Shown here in pieces: positions 1 through 10,283 of a DNA stretch of 64,000 bases. Each line of letters opens with the position of its first letter. Position 1 is the first letter of the stretch. Source of the DNA: Phycisphaerae bacterium RAS1 (GTDB lineage: Bacteria; Planctomycetota; Phycisphaerae; UBA1845; Fen-1342); contig SMLU01000002.1 in assembly GCA_007859745.1 (NCBI GenBank), positions 922,942 through 986,941 of the forward strand. Direction: 5' to 3'. Both the position numbers and the translations under genes were made by a program. The notes under the pieces were generated by a model, which made no database searches, had not been told where the DNA came from, and worked only from the letters and a program-made list of their open reading frames with translations.

Positions 1-3000
1 GGCGGGTCTCTCCGCCGGCTTGGCCGCGGGTTTTTCGGTCGGCTGGGCCGGGACGGCGTCAGTGCGCCGCGGGCGCGGGGCGGCCGGGCGCGACTGGGCG
101 CCGCGATCCTGCTCGGCTTCGGTCGCGGGTTCTTCGTTCATCACGAAGCGCGTACGATGCGTCTTGGCTCGCGCCTCGCCTCGCAAGGCGTAGACGACCG
201 GCGAAATCGGCGATTCGTCAAGAAGCGGCCGCAACCACGTCGTCGGAACGCGCGGCATACCAGAGGTCGACGGCGACGAAAGCCGCAGCGCCGACTCGTG
301 CGTGGCCGCGCGGACGACGGGGTGATGCCCGATCAATGAGATCGGCCGCGGGCCGTCGATTAGCTCGTCCACGGCGTCCTGCATGACGCCGCCGGCCAGC
401 GCGGGCATGAGCGGCATCAGCGCGATCACGCTTCCGGCGAGCGCGCGTAGCGTCGGACCTCCGCGTCCGACGGTGTGCCGCGAGCTGCGATCCGCCGTCG
501 GACACAGAGGTCCGACGCTAGAGGCGTCGGCGGTCGCCGTCGGACACAGAGGTCCGACGCTACGGTCGTGTTCCCGCAGCCAATCGATGGAAGCCCCGCC
601 ACCGCCGGGTTGTGGGCGCGGGTTGCCGCCGGGGCGGTTGCCACCGCCGGTGGGGCGATTCCCGCCGCCGCGGTTGCCGCCCGGCTGAGCGGGCTGGCGC
701 TGCGGCGAGCGCGGGGGATTGACCGCGGGCGTGGAGCGCGGGCTGCTGCTGCGCGGCGCGCCGCTGGTGGGAATCGCGCCGCGCGAGCCGGAGGAGCCGC
801 TGCTTCCCTTGCGGCGCATGAGCGCGTCGATCGCCTCCTGCGCGTCCTGCGAATTCAGGTTCTTGAGCTGAAGGATCCGTGTGACCATCGTGTCCGTGCG
901 CACTTCCTTGAGCTGGTTCACGACCGCCTCCACTGTGCCGAACATGGCCGGCTCGGCGTACACCATCAATGCGTTCGCATATTCATCCGCGCCGATCGCC
1001 ACCTGCCGCATCGGCCGGCCGGTGGTCTCCGCGATGTTCCGCTCGCCCGCATTGACGAGCCGCTCGACCGTCTGCGCGAGCGTGAGCGCATCCTGCGCCC
1101 GCGGAACCGGAATAATCTTGACCTGCGCCGCCGCATAATCGGGGCTGTCGAACTGCTGCACAAGCGCCTCGACCTCGGCAATCTGCGAGCGCGAGCCGCG
1201 GACGATAATCGTGTTGCCGGCGTCGTTGGGGATCAGTTGCGGTCCCTTGCGCTCGGCGCCGATGCTGCGGCCGCCGGCGCCGGGCCGAGACTCGCCGCCC
1301 GTGTCGCTGACGAACTGCGAGATGAAGCTGACCACCTGCGACGGCTCGACGTTCTGCACCGGCACCGTCGCGATCTGCCGAGAGGCGTTGATGCTGCCTT
1401 CAAGCTGGTCGATCACGGCGGTCTCGATCGTCTCAATGTCGCGCGGCCGCCCAAACACCATGACCGAATTCGTCGCCGGATCGGCCGAGGCCGAGATGTT
1501 CATGACGCGGCTGCCGCTCGTGCCCGGCGCGCCCGGGAAGCCCATCATTCCGAACCCGCGACGCCCGCCGACCCCGCCGCCGCCCTGCGGCTGGCCGCGC
1601 GTCGCCGACGCCGCGGACGGACCGGCCGCAAAGTTGTTGATCGCGTCCGCAACGGTCTGCGCGTCCGCCTTGTCCAAGACGAAGATGCGAAACTCGTTCT
1701 GCTGGTCCGCCGGAGTCTCCACGTCCCAGACGTTGAGAATCGACTCTACGAACACGAATGACTCCTGCGAACCGACCACGGTCACGCTGTTGGTCCGCGG
1801 ATCGGCCACCGCCACCGGCGGATCAAACGTCAGCCCGCCGCCCCCGCCTCCGCCCCCCTGCCCGACGCCGCGTCCAACGCCGAGCATCGACCGCGTCGCA
1901 ATGTACTGCTGCATCGCCTCCGCGACCTTCGCGACAATCTCCTCGGCGTTCGCGTACTTCACATCGAAGCGCTTGATCATCAGGTCCTTGCTCGGCTGAT
2001 CCAGCGCGACAACCAGGTCCTCGATCTGTTCGTACATCGCCTCGGGCGAACGAACCAGCAGCTTCTTGGCCGCGTCGTCGCCGATGATCACGACGCGGTT
2101 CGAGCTCGTCGAACCGCCCACGCCACGCCGTCCGCCGCCGCCGGGCATGCCGCCGCCAGCCGCCGCGCTCGTGCCGCCAAAGACCGCGTTGAGCCGATCG
2201 GCCAGATCTTCAGCCTTCGCGAACCGCACGCTGATCTCGCGGAACTCGCGCTTGTTCAGCATGTCCAGTTCCGAAACCTTCGCCAGCACAAGCTGCCGCT
2301 TGTCCGGCGGGCCATAAACAATGATGGTGTTCGTCGCCGGCTCGGCGGTGATCTTGATCTGCTGACTCTGCGACGCTTCGCCGCCGCCGCGCGGACCGGC
2401 GGCCCGGCCGACTGGTCCGCCGCTGCCGTAAATGTCATTTACCGCGGAGGCGATGCCGTTGGCGTCGCCGTACTGGCACACGTAGGTCTCGGCCTCGGCG
2501 ATGGCGCCCTCGATGTCGAGAGTGCGAATCTGGGCCGTGACCTTCTCCACGTCCTTGTTCTCGCAAGTGAAAATGACCGTGTTGGCGCGCGGATCGCCGC
2601 TGATCGTGACCGGCCCCATCGCCGCGGGCGATGCCCCGCCGCCGCGCGGTCCGCCGCGGCCGCCCCCGCCGCCCGTTCCGCCGAAGATTTCCTGAAGGAG
2701 CGGCAGCACGTCATCGACGCGCGCTTTTTCGAGCGCGAAGTGGTGAATGCCGACCACGTCACGGCTTTCCAGCCCTTCAAGCTCGGTGATGACCGTTTCG
2801 ATCAGCTTCATCACGTCCGGCGGCGCCGAAACAAGAATGGAATTGGTGATGGCGTTCGGCACGACCTCGACCGACTCGACCTTCGCGCCGCCCTCGACGC
2901 CCGGCACCGAAATCGCCTGCTGCTGCAGCATCTCCATAAGCTGCGCCTGCTGCGGGTTGCCGGGCTGCGGGCGCTGGCCGCCGCCGGTGCGGCGCTGCTG

Positions 3001-6000
3001 GACCTTGTTGATGCCCAGGATCGCCTTGATGTTCTCGGAGGTTTCCTGCGCCGCCAGGTTCTTGAGCTGGAACACGCGCACATCGACCTCGCCCGGCGGG
3101 ATGTCGAGTTCCTTAAGGAGCGTGACGATCTCGGGCAGGTCGGATTCGTCGCACTTGATGATGAGGTAGTCATGTCCGGGGTCGGTGGCGATGCGCAGCC
3201 GCTGGCCTTGCTGCTGCTGCTGGCGGCCGCCGCGGCCCTGCTGCTGCTGCGCGCCGGTCATCTGGCGAATTTGCTCCATCAGCCCGCCGCCCTGCTCGCC
3301 GTCGCGGGCGTTGCGCCCGCCGCGCTGCTGCTGCTGTTGCTGCTGCTGCATTTGCTGCTGCATCTGCTGCATCTGTTGCGGCGTCATGCCGCCGGGCATG
3401 CGGATTTCCCGCTCGTTGAACATGATGTTCAGCACTTCGGCCGCAGCGCTGACGTCGCCATAGCGGAAATGGAAGATGCGGATCACCTGCCCGAGCGTGA
3501 GGTCCTCTTCGAGCGTGTCAATCACATTGTTGATGTCGTCCACGTCCTTCTGCGGCCCGACGATGATCACGCTGCCGTCGGGACGGATGACGATGCGCGT
3601 CTGCTCCGCAGCGGGCGCCTCGACCGGCTTCGCCGGCTCGGCGGGCGGCGCAGAAGCGGACTTGGCCGCTCCCGCTGGCGGATCGGCGAGGACGTTGTCC
3701 ACATTGTTGTCGTCGTCAGCCGGTCGCAGATTGCGCGGCCTGGGCCGCGGACCGGGCTGCGCGGCTTTGGGCGCGCCCTGCGGCGCGCCGTCGTCCGCAT
3801 CACTCGCTTGCGCGTCGTGCTCAGTCAAGGTCCCCGCGCCCTGCGCCCCGCGCCCTGCGCCCTTTTCCTCCGCCATCGCCGCCAGCCGCCGCTCCAGCGC
3901 CCCAAACGCCGCCAGAGTCGCATCGGCGTCCGCCAGTTCATACTTCTGAATTCCCGGATTGCTCACCGGCTTGGTCCTGGCGCGCTTCTCCTTCAACGTT
4001 CGCGGCTCCTCGCCTTCCTTCCACAACTCGATAATGAGCGAGCTGTCCGTGGGCTGATCGGTCGAGTGCTCGATCGCGATGTTCTTCTTGCGCGCCTGCA
4101 GGTAACCCAGCACCTGCTCGGCGTTGCCCTTCAGCTTTCGAACCGCGACCTGCTGCTCGACCTTTGCGGTCGCCTCCACCTGGCGGATCAACGCCTCGAC
4201 CCGCGCAAACTCATCCGGCCGGCAGCGGACCTTGATGAACTCGCCGTCAAAGTCGGCGTCCAGCTCCGGGCCCCCCTTGGGCGGAAGCATGTCCTCGACA
4301 TCCAAAGCAATGTCCCACGCGTCGCCGCGCGTGATGTTCACGATGTAGAGCCGGCGGCCGGTCGGGTCGGCCAGCGGGTCGCCACTATCCGGCGGAGCCG
4401 CGTCGAGGATTTCAAGATACGCCTCAACCTGCTTCATCCGCCGCTTGTTGGTCGTGACGAGCAGACGTGAGAGGTAGTCGTCGGTCGTGATCGTCACGGC
4501 GTCAAAGGGGTTCTTCGACTCGCCCAGCAGCTCCCCAAGCTGCTTAGCTACGTCCTCCGGACTGTTGTGTTTCAACTGGAAGACGCGCAATTCAGGAATG
4601 CGCTCGCTGTTGCCCTCCAGGTCCTTGATGTAAGACTCCACCGCCGCCACGTCCTTGGGCAGCCCCTTCACCAGGATCGAATTGCTCGACGCATCCGCCG
4701 CGACGATCGCGGCCGAGGCGCTGCCCTTGCCCTGCTTGCCGCTCACCATCTCCTTGATGGTGTTGGCCATTTCCTTGGCGTCGCCCTTTTCGAGCGGAAT
4801 GATGCGGACCAGCTCTCCCGCCTCGCTCTCGGCGTCCACCAGCGTCACCAGCTCCTGCACCAGCGGCTGGTAGTCTTCCGGCGCAAGCACCAGCAGCCGG
4901 TTCAGCGCAGGATCGGAGTTGACGGTGACTGCGATTCGCTTCTGCGCGACGCCTTCGCGCTCGGTGACTTTCGCCTTCAGCATGGCCTCCAGCGGCTGGC
5001 GCACCGTGTCCGCGGCGGCGTTCTTCAACGTGTAGGCCTTCGCGACCGACGGCTTGGCCGCATCGCTCTCGATCTTGGCGATCATCGCCTCAACCTGCGG
5101 AAACGCATCCTCGGGCGCGATGATCACCAGCGTGTTCGTGGTCGGCTCGGCAAAGGCGCTGGGCTGAAGCTCGCCGCGTTTGGTGTTGCCCTGCTTGCTG
5201 CGCAGGAAGAGCTGCACCTGGGCCGCAACCAACGTCGCGTCCATCACCTTCAGCGGATACATCTTCGTCTGCAGTTCGTCCCCGCCGGGCTGGTCGACCT
5301 GCTCGACGAACGCCTTGATCTGGGCCAGCTTTTTGGCGGGCGCCTTGACGATGATCTGCCCGTTGCCGACGCTGACAAGCACATCCTGCTTGGCATTGGC
5401 TCCGCCCGCGCCGCCCTTCTTGGGGGCGAACATCTGCGTAATCATCGTCTGAAGCTGGTTCAGGTCGTGGAATTCAACGTCGATCGCGACCGGGGCGTCG
5501 CTTTCGCCCTGTGCGTTCAGCTCCAGCGCCGCGATCAGCTTGTCAATGGCCTCCTGCTTTTCCGCTGGCGCGCGGACGAGAATGTCCGTTCCGCCGACGA
5601 CCTCGAAGGTGATTTCGCGGCCCGGCGGCTGGCTGGCGCCCCGGCCGGTCTGCGGCGTGAACTGGTTGCGCAGAATCGTCACGACTTCCGTCGCGTCGGC
5701 GTTTTTGAGCGGCACGATGCGCGGGGCGCTGCCGCCCTGGTCGGTCACGTCGAGCTGTGCGATCAGCTCTTCCGCCAGCGGCATCACCATTTTGGGCGCG
5801 CTGAGCACGATCTGGTTCAGCCGCGAATCGACGACCACCGCCAGCCGGTCCGCCACCGCCTGCCCCTGCTTGCGGGCGATCTGGGCGGGAAGAATCTGCT
5901 TGAGCTGCTCGGCGATGTAGGTCGCCTCGGCATTGTTGACCGGGATGAACTTCTGCTCGACGACGAGCTGCTCGGTCTCGGATGAGAAACGCTCCACCAG

Positions 6001-9000
6001 CCCCTTCACTTCGTCGAGCGTGTCTTTCGGAATGGTGTAGATCAGCATCTCGGTCAGGCGGTTGGCGGCGAACTTGAAGCGCTGCTTGTCCGACCGCGCC
6101 GGGCGTGTGTCGAAGACCGCCTGCAACTGCTGCGCCAACGCCTCCACGTCCATTCCTGGCAGCTTCAGCATCTCGGTCACGAACGGACTTTGGGCGGTGT
6201 GATACAGATCCTCATATTCCTTCATCAGGCGATCCGCCTCTTCGAGCAGATCACGCGTGCAGGTGACGAGGATGGTCTCGGTGTTCGGGTCAGGGTCAAA
6301 CTTGCATGCGCTGTTCTGACTGGTGCGCGGCCGGGAGGCGAACGCGGCGGTCAGGCGCGTGGCGATGGCCTGCACGTCGGCCCCCGGCAGCTTCACGTTC
6401 TTCATCACGACTTCGGCCCCGCCGGCGGTGTCGGCCTGGGCGATGAATTCGTCAATCTGGGTGATCTTCTCGGCGGGCGCTTCCACCGCGAGCTGGTTGC
6501 CCACCGGAGCCGCCTTGATCTGGGTGCCGCTGGGCGCGCCGCGGAAGCTGGCGCCGCCTCCGCCACCGCTGCTGAAAAACTGCGTCAGCGCCGTCGCGAC
6601 CGCGGTCGGCTGGGCGTTCTTGAGCGTGTAGAACTTCTTGACCGGCTGTTTCTCGCCGATGCTGGCGTCGTAGTCGCGCGCGAATTTCTCGATCTTGGCC
6701 AGCGTGGCGGGCTCGGCCTGAATGATGAGTGAGTTTGTCGCCGGCTCGGGGTTGATCACCACCTGTGAGCCGCCGCCCTGGACACCGCGCTGGGCGCGCC
6801 CGCCGCCGCCGCCGAACATCTGCTGCGCCTGCCCCGCCACGTTGGCAGCGTCGGCGTACTTGAGCGCCAGGATGACGATGCGGTCAGTGTCTTCGATATC
6901 CAACGAGCCGATCAGCCCGTCGATCTCGTCGAGCGCCGGCTTGACGCCCTGCACGTAGATATTGTTCCCCTCGGGCATCACCAGCACGGCCTGCTGACCC
7001 AGCGTCGGGTGCTTGTAGCGCTGGTACATCTGCGTCAAGAGGTTCGCGATCGACGCCGCGTTGCCGCGCTCGATGGTGTAGGTCTTGAAGACCGGCGTGT
7101 CGGTAAGGGCCCGCTCGTCCCAAGTGCGGATGGTCTCCTCGACCTTTTGCCACTTCTCGTCGGAGCAGATCACGATCAGAAGCTGCGCCTCGTCGAGCGG
7201 GATGATCTGGGCGCTGCCCGCCTGCATCGCTCCGGAACGCGCCGCCCCGCCGCCGCGCGGCCCGCGCGGCCGCGGCCCCGCCGGCGACCCCGCCGGCGAC
7301 TGGTCGTTGAGCATCGACGAGATCGTCTGGGCGACGACGCTGGGCTGAATGTTCTTCAACTCAATCACGTGCCGCGTGCCTTCGTCGAAAGTCACGTCCA
7401 GCCGCTCGATGATCTCGGCCAGGTTCACCATGTCCTCGCGCTCCGCCATGACGTGCAGGACGTTGTGCGTGTCGTCCGGCACGACGGTCGGCCGCCGCGC
7501 GGCGGGCGTGGCCCCGGCGGTGCTCAGGTTCTGGGCGATCAGGTTGACCTGCTCGTAGATGTCGCTGACCTGCGCGTTCTTCAGCCCGAACGTGCGGAAG
7601 TTGACCGGCACCGGGCGGTCGATGTCTTCCAGCATCTTCTTTATGCGATCCTGACCTTCGGCGTTGGCATACACGATCAGCGAATTGGTGCGCGAGTCCG
7701 CCGCCAGACGGATCACTTTCTTGGCCTGCTCGAAGACGCCTTCGGCCAGGATTTCCTCCGGCGACGGCTGGCCGCCGGGCGCGATCGGAGTCCCCGGCGG
7801 AACCGTTCCGGGCGGCGGGTTGGGTTGCCCCGGGACGGGCCGGGGTCGGGGCGTGAAGCGCGTCTGCTGCAGCGCCTGCTGGCCCTTTTCCTGCGCCAGA
7901 ATCTGGTCGATGGTGTTCTTCACATCGACGGCGTTGGCGTTCTGCACGACGTAGACGGCCGTCTTGAACTCGCCGATCTCCGGCCGCTTGTCGAAGTCCT
8001 TGATGAACTCCTCGACTTCCGTCAGCTTGTCCTTGGTGGCCTTGACGATCAGCGTGTTGGTGCGGACGTCGGCTTTGACGTAGGCCGAGTCATCCTCGGC
8101 GCCTGCCGCCATCTGCGTCACCGTGCCGGTGCGCGGGTCGCGCACCACGCGCGGCTGCGCAAAACCGGCCCCGCCGCCAATGCCCAGCACTTCCTTAACG
8201 AGCGACTCGATCTGCAGGGCGTTCGTCTGGATCGGGAAGACCTTGGTTTCGCGCGGGTCTTTCGCGTCGAGGTTGATCACGTCGACCAGGTGCAGGAACT
8301 TCTTCACGTCCTTCACCAGCGCCGAAAGCTGCAGCATGTTCGTGTTGCCGACCACGCTCATGCGCGTGTAGTCGGGGATGCGCGTGCCGAAGGTGTCGAT
8401 CAGCTTCTGCGCCGGCACGTCCTTGATGTGCACGTAGACCGTGATGTAGTCCATCTCGCGCAGCGTGGCCTGCTCGAACTTCTCGCGCGACTCGAAGACG
8501 TGTTTCACATCCACGTAGCGCGGCAGCTCCGTCAGCGGCAGCACGAAGATGTGGTTCTCCGTTTCGACGAAGCGATAGCCCTGCTCATGCATCAGGAAGT
8601 TCAGCTCGTCCAGCGCCTCTTCCTTCGTGAAGCGCTTCGGATTCACGTAGGTCAGCGTGCCGGGAACCGTTACGTCCGTCACCAGCAGCGGCTTGCCCAG
8701 CCTTTCGGCGAACTGCTTAATCACGTCCTCCCACTCGGCGTCAGCGAAATTGAACCACTCCGTCTTCCCATCTTCCGCGGGCGGAACCTTCGCCGTCGTC
8801 TTCGGCTTCGGACCGCGCGACGGCGCAGCGCCGCCCGGTTGAGCCTCGCCGCCGGCGCCCTCGGGCGTCGCAGTGGTCTCAGTCGTGTTGCCATTCGGCG
8901 TCGCGGGCGGCGCGCTCGACTTCGGTCGCGGCTTCAGATACGCCGGCGGCCCGACGAATTCCTCACGCCGCGGACGCGGACGCCCCGGCTGGGCGGACGC

Positions 9001-9444
9001 CGCCGGCGCTGGGTTGACCGCCGGAGGCGCGGCCGGATCGCTCATGCCCGTGGCCGGGCGGTCGATCGGTGGAATCTCCGCGGGCTGATTCCCCGGCTGC
9101 GGATTCGTCGGCGGATTGGCGCCGACCGGCGGATTCACTGCGGGCGGCGGATTCTCCACGGGCGCCTGACCACTACCCGCGTCGGCGGGTGCGGGGTTCA
9201 CCTTTTCGTCGCGCTTCACGCGCTCCTGCAGCTCCTGAATCTTCTTCATGACCTCCTGCGAGGTCGGGTTCATTTCGCCCGGCGTCACCGGCGCAGGATG
9301 GGGCTGTTCCTTGCCCGGCGGGGCAGACGGCGGAGCGAGGCGGGTACGTTGTCCGGGGCGCATCGGAGCGTTCTGCGAGAACGCCGTCGCCGAAAGCGCC
9401 AGGCCCAAACCGATGCCTGCCAGACTGAAGTGTCGCCGCGCCAT
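1..9444 (-). CDS. Giant secretin N-domain repeat protein (3' end beyond window)
   Basis: A single minus-strand frame stays open for 3148 codons from the ATG at 9444 to the left edge; I checked the frame at several points and met no stop. GAGGTGAGG just upstream serves as ribosome site. Residues 1-24 are a signal peptide (MARRHFSLAGIGLGLALSA). A Pro-rich stretch of about 200 residues follows, then an N0/STN-like segment near residue 230 (NFADAEWEDVIKQFAERLGK). From about 330 to 2875 there are some 28-30 repeats of one pattern: LKNAxAxxVAxxL, a Gly- or Gln-rich loop, then RTNxLIVxAxxxxxxxIxxLIxxLD. This is the secretin N1/N2/N3 (NolW, Secretin_N) fold. Ordinary GspD or PilQ secretins have two to four such domains plus a C-terminal barrel; no barrel is visible here. 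The tail is Pro/Gly-rich and low complexity. It is probably a periplasmic or cell-surface structural protein; function unknown. Confidence 0.85.
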   Translation of the reverse strand, partial: MARRHFSLAGIGLGLALSATAFSQNAPMRPGQRTRLAPPSAPPGKEQPHPAPVTPGEMNPTSQEVMKKIQELQERVKRDEKVNPAPADAGSGQAPVENPPPAVNPPVGANPPTNPQPGNQPAEIPPIDRPATGMSDPAAPPAVNPAPAASAQPGRPRPRREEFVGPPAYLKPRPKSSAPPATPNGNTTETTATPEGAGGEAQPGGAAPSRGPKPKTTAKVPPAEDGKTEWFNFADAEWEDVIKQFAERLGKPLLVTDVTVPGTLTYVNPKRFTKEEALDELNFLMHEQGYRFVETENHIFVLPLTELPRYVDVKHVFESREKFEQATLREMDYITVYVHIKDVPAQKLIDTFGTRIPDYTRMSVVGNTNMLQLSALVKDVKKFLHLVDVINLDAKDPRETKVFPIQTNALQIESLVKEVLGIGGGAGFAQPRVVRDPRTGTVTQMAAGAEDDSAYVKADVRTNTLIVKATKDKLTEVEEFIKDFDKRPEIGEFKTAVYVVQNANAVDVKNTIDQILAQEKGQQALQQTRFTPRPRPVPGQPNPPPGTVPPGTPIAPGGQPSPEEILAEGVFEQAKKVIRLAADSRTNSLIVYANAEGQDRIKKMLEDIDRPVPVNFRTFGLKNAQVSDIYEQVNLIAQNLSTAGATPAARRPTVVPDDTHNVLHVMAEREDMVNLAEIIERLDVTFDEGTRHVIELKNIQPSVVAQTISSMLNDQSPAGSPAGPRPRGPRGGGAARSGAMQAGSAQIIPLDEAQLLIVICSDEKWQKVEETIRTWDERALTDTPVFKTYTIERGNAASIANLLTQMYQRYKHPTLGQQAVLVMPEGNNIYVQGVKPALDEIDGLIGSLDIEDTDRIVILALKYADAANVAGQAQQMFGGGGGRAQRGVQGGGSQVVINPEPATNSLIIQAEPATLAKIEKFARDYDASIGEKQPVKKFYTLKNAQPTAVATALTQFFSSGGGGGASFRGAPSGTQIKAAPVGNQLAVEAPAEKITQIDEFIAQADTAGGAEVVMKNVKLPGADVQAIATRLTAAFASRPRTSQNSACKFDPDPNTETILVTCTRDLLEEADRLMKEYEDLYHTAQSPFVTEMLKLPGMDVEALAQQLQAVFDTRPARSDKQRFKFAANRLTEMLIYTIPKDTLDEVKGLVERFSSETEQLVVEQKFIPVNNAEATYIAEQLKQILPAQIARKQGQAVADRLAVVVDSRLNQIVLSAPKMVMPLAEELIAQLDVTDQGGSAPRIVPLKNADATEVVTILRNQFTPQTGRGASQPPGREITFEVVGGTDILVRAPAEKQEAIDKLIAALELNAQGESDAPVAIDVEFHDLNQLQTMITQMFAPKKGGAGGANAKQDVLVSVGNGQIIVKAPAKKLAQIKAFVEQVDQPGGDELQTKMYPLKVMDATLVAAQVQLFLRSKQGNTKRGELQPSAFAEPTTNTLVIIAPEDAFPQVEAMIAKIESDAAKPSVAKAYTLKNAAADTVRQPLEAMLKAKVTEREGVAQKRIAVTVNSDPALNRLLVLAPEDYQPLVQELVTLVDAESEAGELVRIIPLEKGDAKEMANTIKEMVSGKQGKGSASAAIVAADASSNSILVKGLPKDVAAVESYIKDLEGNSERIPELRVFQLKHNSPEDVAKQLGELLGESKNPFDAVTITTDDYLSRLLVTTNKRRMKQVEAYLEILDAAPPDSGDPLADPTGRRLYIVNITRGDAWDIALDVEDMLPPKGGPELDADFDGEFIKVRCRPDEFARVEALIRQVEATAKVEQQVAVRKLKGNAEQVLGYLQARKKNIAIEHSTDQPTDSSLIIELWKEGEEPRTLKEKRARTKPVSNPGIQKYELADADATLAAFGALERRLAAMAEEKGAGRGAQGAGTLTEHDAQASDADDGAPQGAPKAAQPGPRPRPRNLRPADDDNNVDNVLADPPAGAAKSASAPPAEPAKPVEAPAAEQTRIVIRPDGSVIIVGPQKDVDDINNVIDTLEEDLTLGQVIRIFHFRYGDVSAAAEVLNIMFNEREIRMPGGMTPQQMQQMQQQMQQQQQQQQRGGRNARDGEQGGGLMEQIRQMTGAQQQQGRGGRQQQQQGQRLRIATDPGHDYLIIKCDESDLPEIVTLLKELDIPPGEVDVRVFQLKNLAAQETSENIKAILGINKVQQRRTGGGQRPQPGNPQQAQLMEMLQQQAISVPGVEGGAKVESVEVVPNAITNSILVSAPPDVMKLIETVITELEGLESRDVVGIHHFALEKARVDDVLPLLQEIFGGTGGGGGRGGPRGGGASPAAMGPVTISGDPRANTVIFTCENKDVEKVTAQIRTLDIEGAIAEAETYVCQYGDANGIASAVNDIYGSGGPVGRAAGPRGGGEASQSQQIKITAEPATNTIIVYGPPDKRQLVLAKVSELDMLNKREFREISVRFAKAEDLADRLNAVFGGTSAAAGGGMPGGGGRRGVGGSTSSNRVVIIGDDAAKKLLVRSPEAMYEQIEDLVVALDQPSKDLMIKRFDVKYANAEEIVAKVAEAMQQYIATRSMLGVGRGVGQGGGGGGGGLTFDPPVAVADPRTNSVTVVGSQESFVFVESILNVWDVETPADQQNEFRIFVLDKADAQTVADAINNFAAGPSAASATRGQPQGGGGVGGRRGFGMMGFPGAPGTSGSRVMNISASADPATNSVMVFGRPRDIETIETAVIDQLEGSINASRQIATVPVQNVEPSQVVSFISQFVSDTGGESRPGAGGRSIGAERKGPQLIPNDAGNTIIVRGSRSQIAEVEALVQQFDSPDYAAAQVKIIPVPRAQDALTLAQTVERLVNAGERNIAETTGRPMRQVAIGADEYANALMVYAEPAMFGTVEAVVNQLKEVRTDTMVTRILQLKNLNSQDAQEAIDALMRRKGSSGSSGSRGAIPTSGAPRSSSPRSTPAVNPPRSPQRQPAQPGGNRGGGNRPTGGGNRPGGNPRPQPGGGGASIDWLREHDRSVGPLCPTATADASSVGPLCPTADRSSRHTVGRGGPTLRALAGSVIALMPLMPALAGGVMQDAVDELIDGPRPISLIGHHPVVRAATHESALRLSSPSTSGMPRVPTTWLRPLLDESPISPVVYALRGEARAKTHRTRFVMNEEPATEAEQDRGAQSRPAAPRPRRTDAVPAQPTEKPAAKPAERPA

Positions 9445-9949
9445 ACCTCACCTCTCGAATAAGCCCGCCGAACTGCTCGCGGGAACATCCTGCGAAATCG
9501 CGTGTGCGGTCAGCCGGAACCGCTTGACGCGGCTCCGCGCGGGGCGAAATCCCCCGGCACGTTCGCGCACGCGATCTGAGTCGCTCCGTTATACCCGCAA
9601 TGTTACCGCAGGTGGCAGGCCGCCGCGCCCACTTTCGACGGCCGCAACATGTCATGCAGCCTTGAGTTATGTCAGCCCAACTCGACCACGGGGCGGCCGG
9701 CCCCCGACCGGTCTCGTGGCGCCGTCGACACAAACGCACCAGTCCCTGTTCGCCGGTGCTGGTCAGGTTTGGGTGCCGTGCCGACGACCCTTGCGGCGGC
9801 GTGGCGCCGGCCGCCGATGTCGGCCCGCCGCTTGTCGCGCCGGGTTCGGAAAGTGCGAACCCCCCGCGTGAGCTAAGCCGATCGAGTCGCCTGCGTTTCT
9901 GCATTTGCCGGGACTACGCGTCGCGACCAGCGACCAAGGAGATCGCAAG
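9445..9949. other. 505-bp divergent intergenic region
   Basis: This separates the minus-strand giant gene from a small plus-strand gene. Short open frames here have no convincing start signals or composition. I see no tRNA, terminator or clear promoter, so I treat it as the shared upstream region of the two divergent genes. Confidence 0.5.
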
Positions 9950-10114
9950 ATGTGGACGAGCCTTCGGAAGAGACTTCAGAAGCGGGTGTTCGCGTTCACC
10001 ATGCTCGGCGCCGGGCTGCTGGGCCTCAGCGACGCCGACTGCCAGTTCATCGCCGAGAATTTCCAGACAGGCTACGCACTGGGTCAGGCGTACGCGGGCG
10101 CGGTTGGGTACTGA
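9950..10114 (+). CDS. Small secreted hypothetical protein (54 aa)
   Basis: The ATG at 9950 follows a good ribosome site (AAGGAG at 9936-9941). This makes it a better start than the in-frame ATG at 9905, which has none. The protein opens with basic residues (MWTSLRKRLQKR) and a short hydrophobic stretch (VFAFTMLGAGLLGLS), then a polar tail with one Cys, ending GQAYAGAVGY. It resembles a short exported or membrane-anchored peptide. It stands alone, divergent from the giant secretin-domain gene, with a palindromic repeat just downstream. I do not recognise a family. Confidence 0.6.
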   Translation: MWTSLRKRLQKRVFAFTMLGAGLLGLSDADCQFIAENFQTGYALGQAYAGAVGY

Positions 10115-10146
10115 GAACGGCGCCGCCGCGGTCGGTGCTGCCCGGT

Positions 10147-10176
10147 CACGGACAAGCGGAGTACCGCTTGTCCGTG
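10147..10176. repeat. Dispersed palindrome, CGGACAAGCGG family (copy 1)
   Basis: A 13-bp perfect stem (CACGGACAAGCGG and its complement) closes a 4-nt loop. Two further copies lie at 56092-56121 and 56165-56194. No T-run follows, so it is a repeat rather than a clear terminator. Confidence 0.85.
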
Positions 10177-10283
10177 GCACCCGCCGCTTTCCGGCGCCTG
10201 CACGCTTGTCCGTGGCACCCGCGCGGAGGCACAAGAACCGCTTGCTTACGCGCGCGGCTCGGACTATGCGCCCCGCGGCCCGC

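Noticed and set aside
475-9462. Long plus-strand frames (up to 817 residues) across the giant gene
   Set aside because: They are antisense to a minus-strand frame with clear secretin-domain repeats, and their composition is Arg/His/Leu-rich shadow protein.
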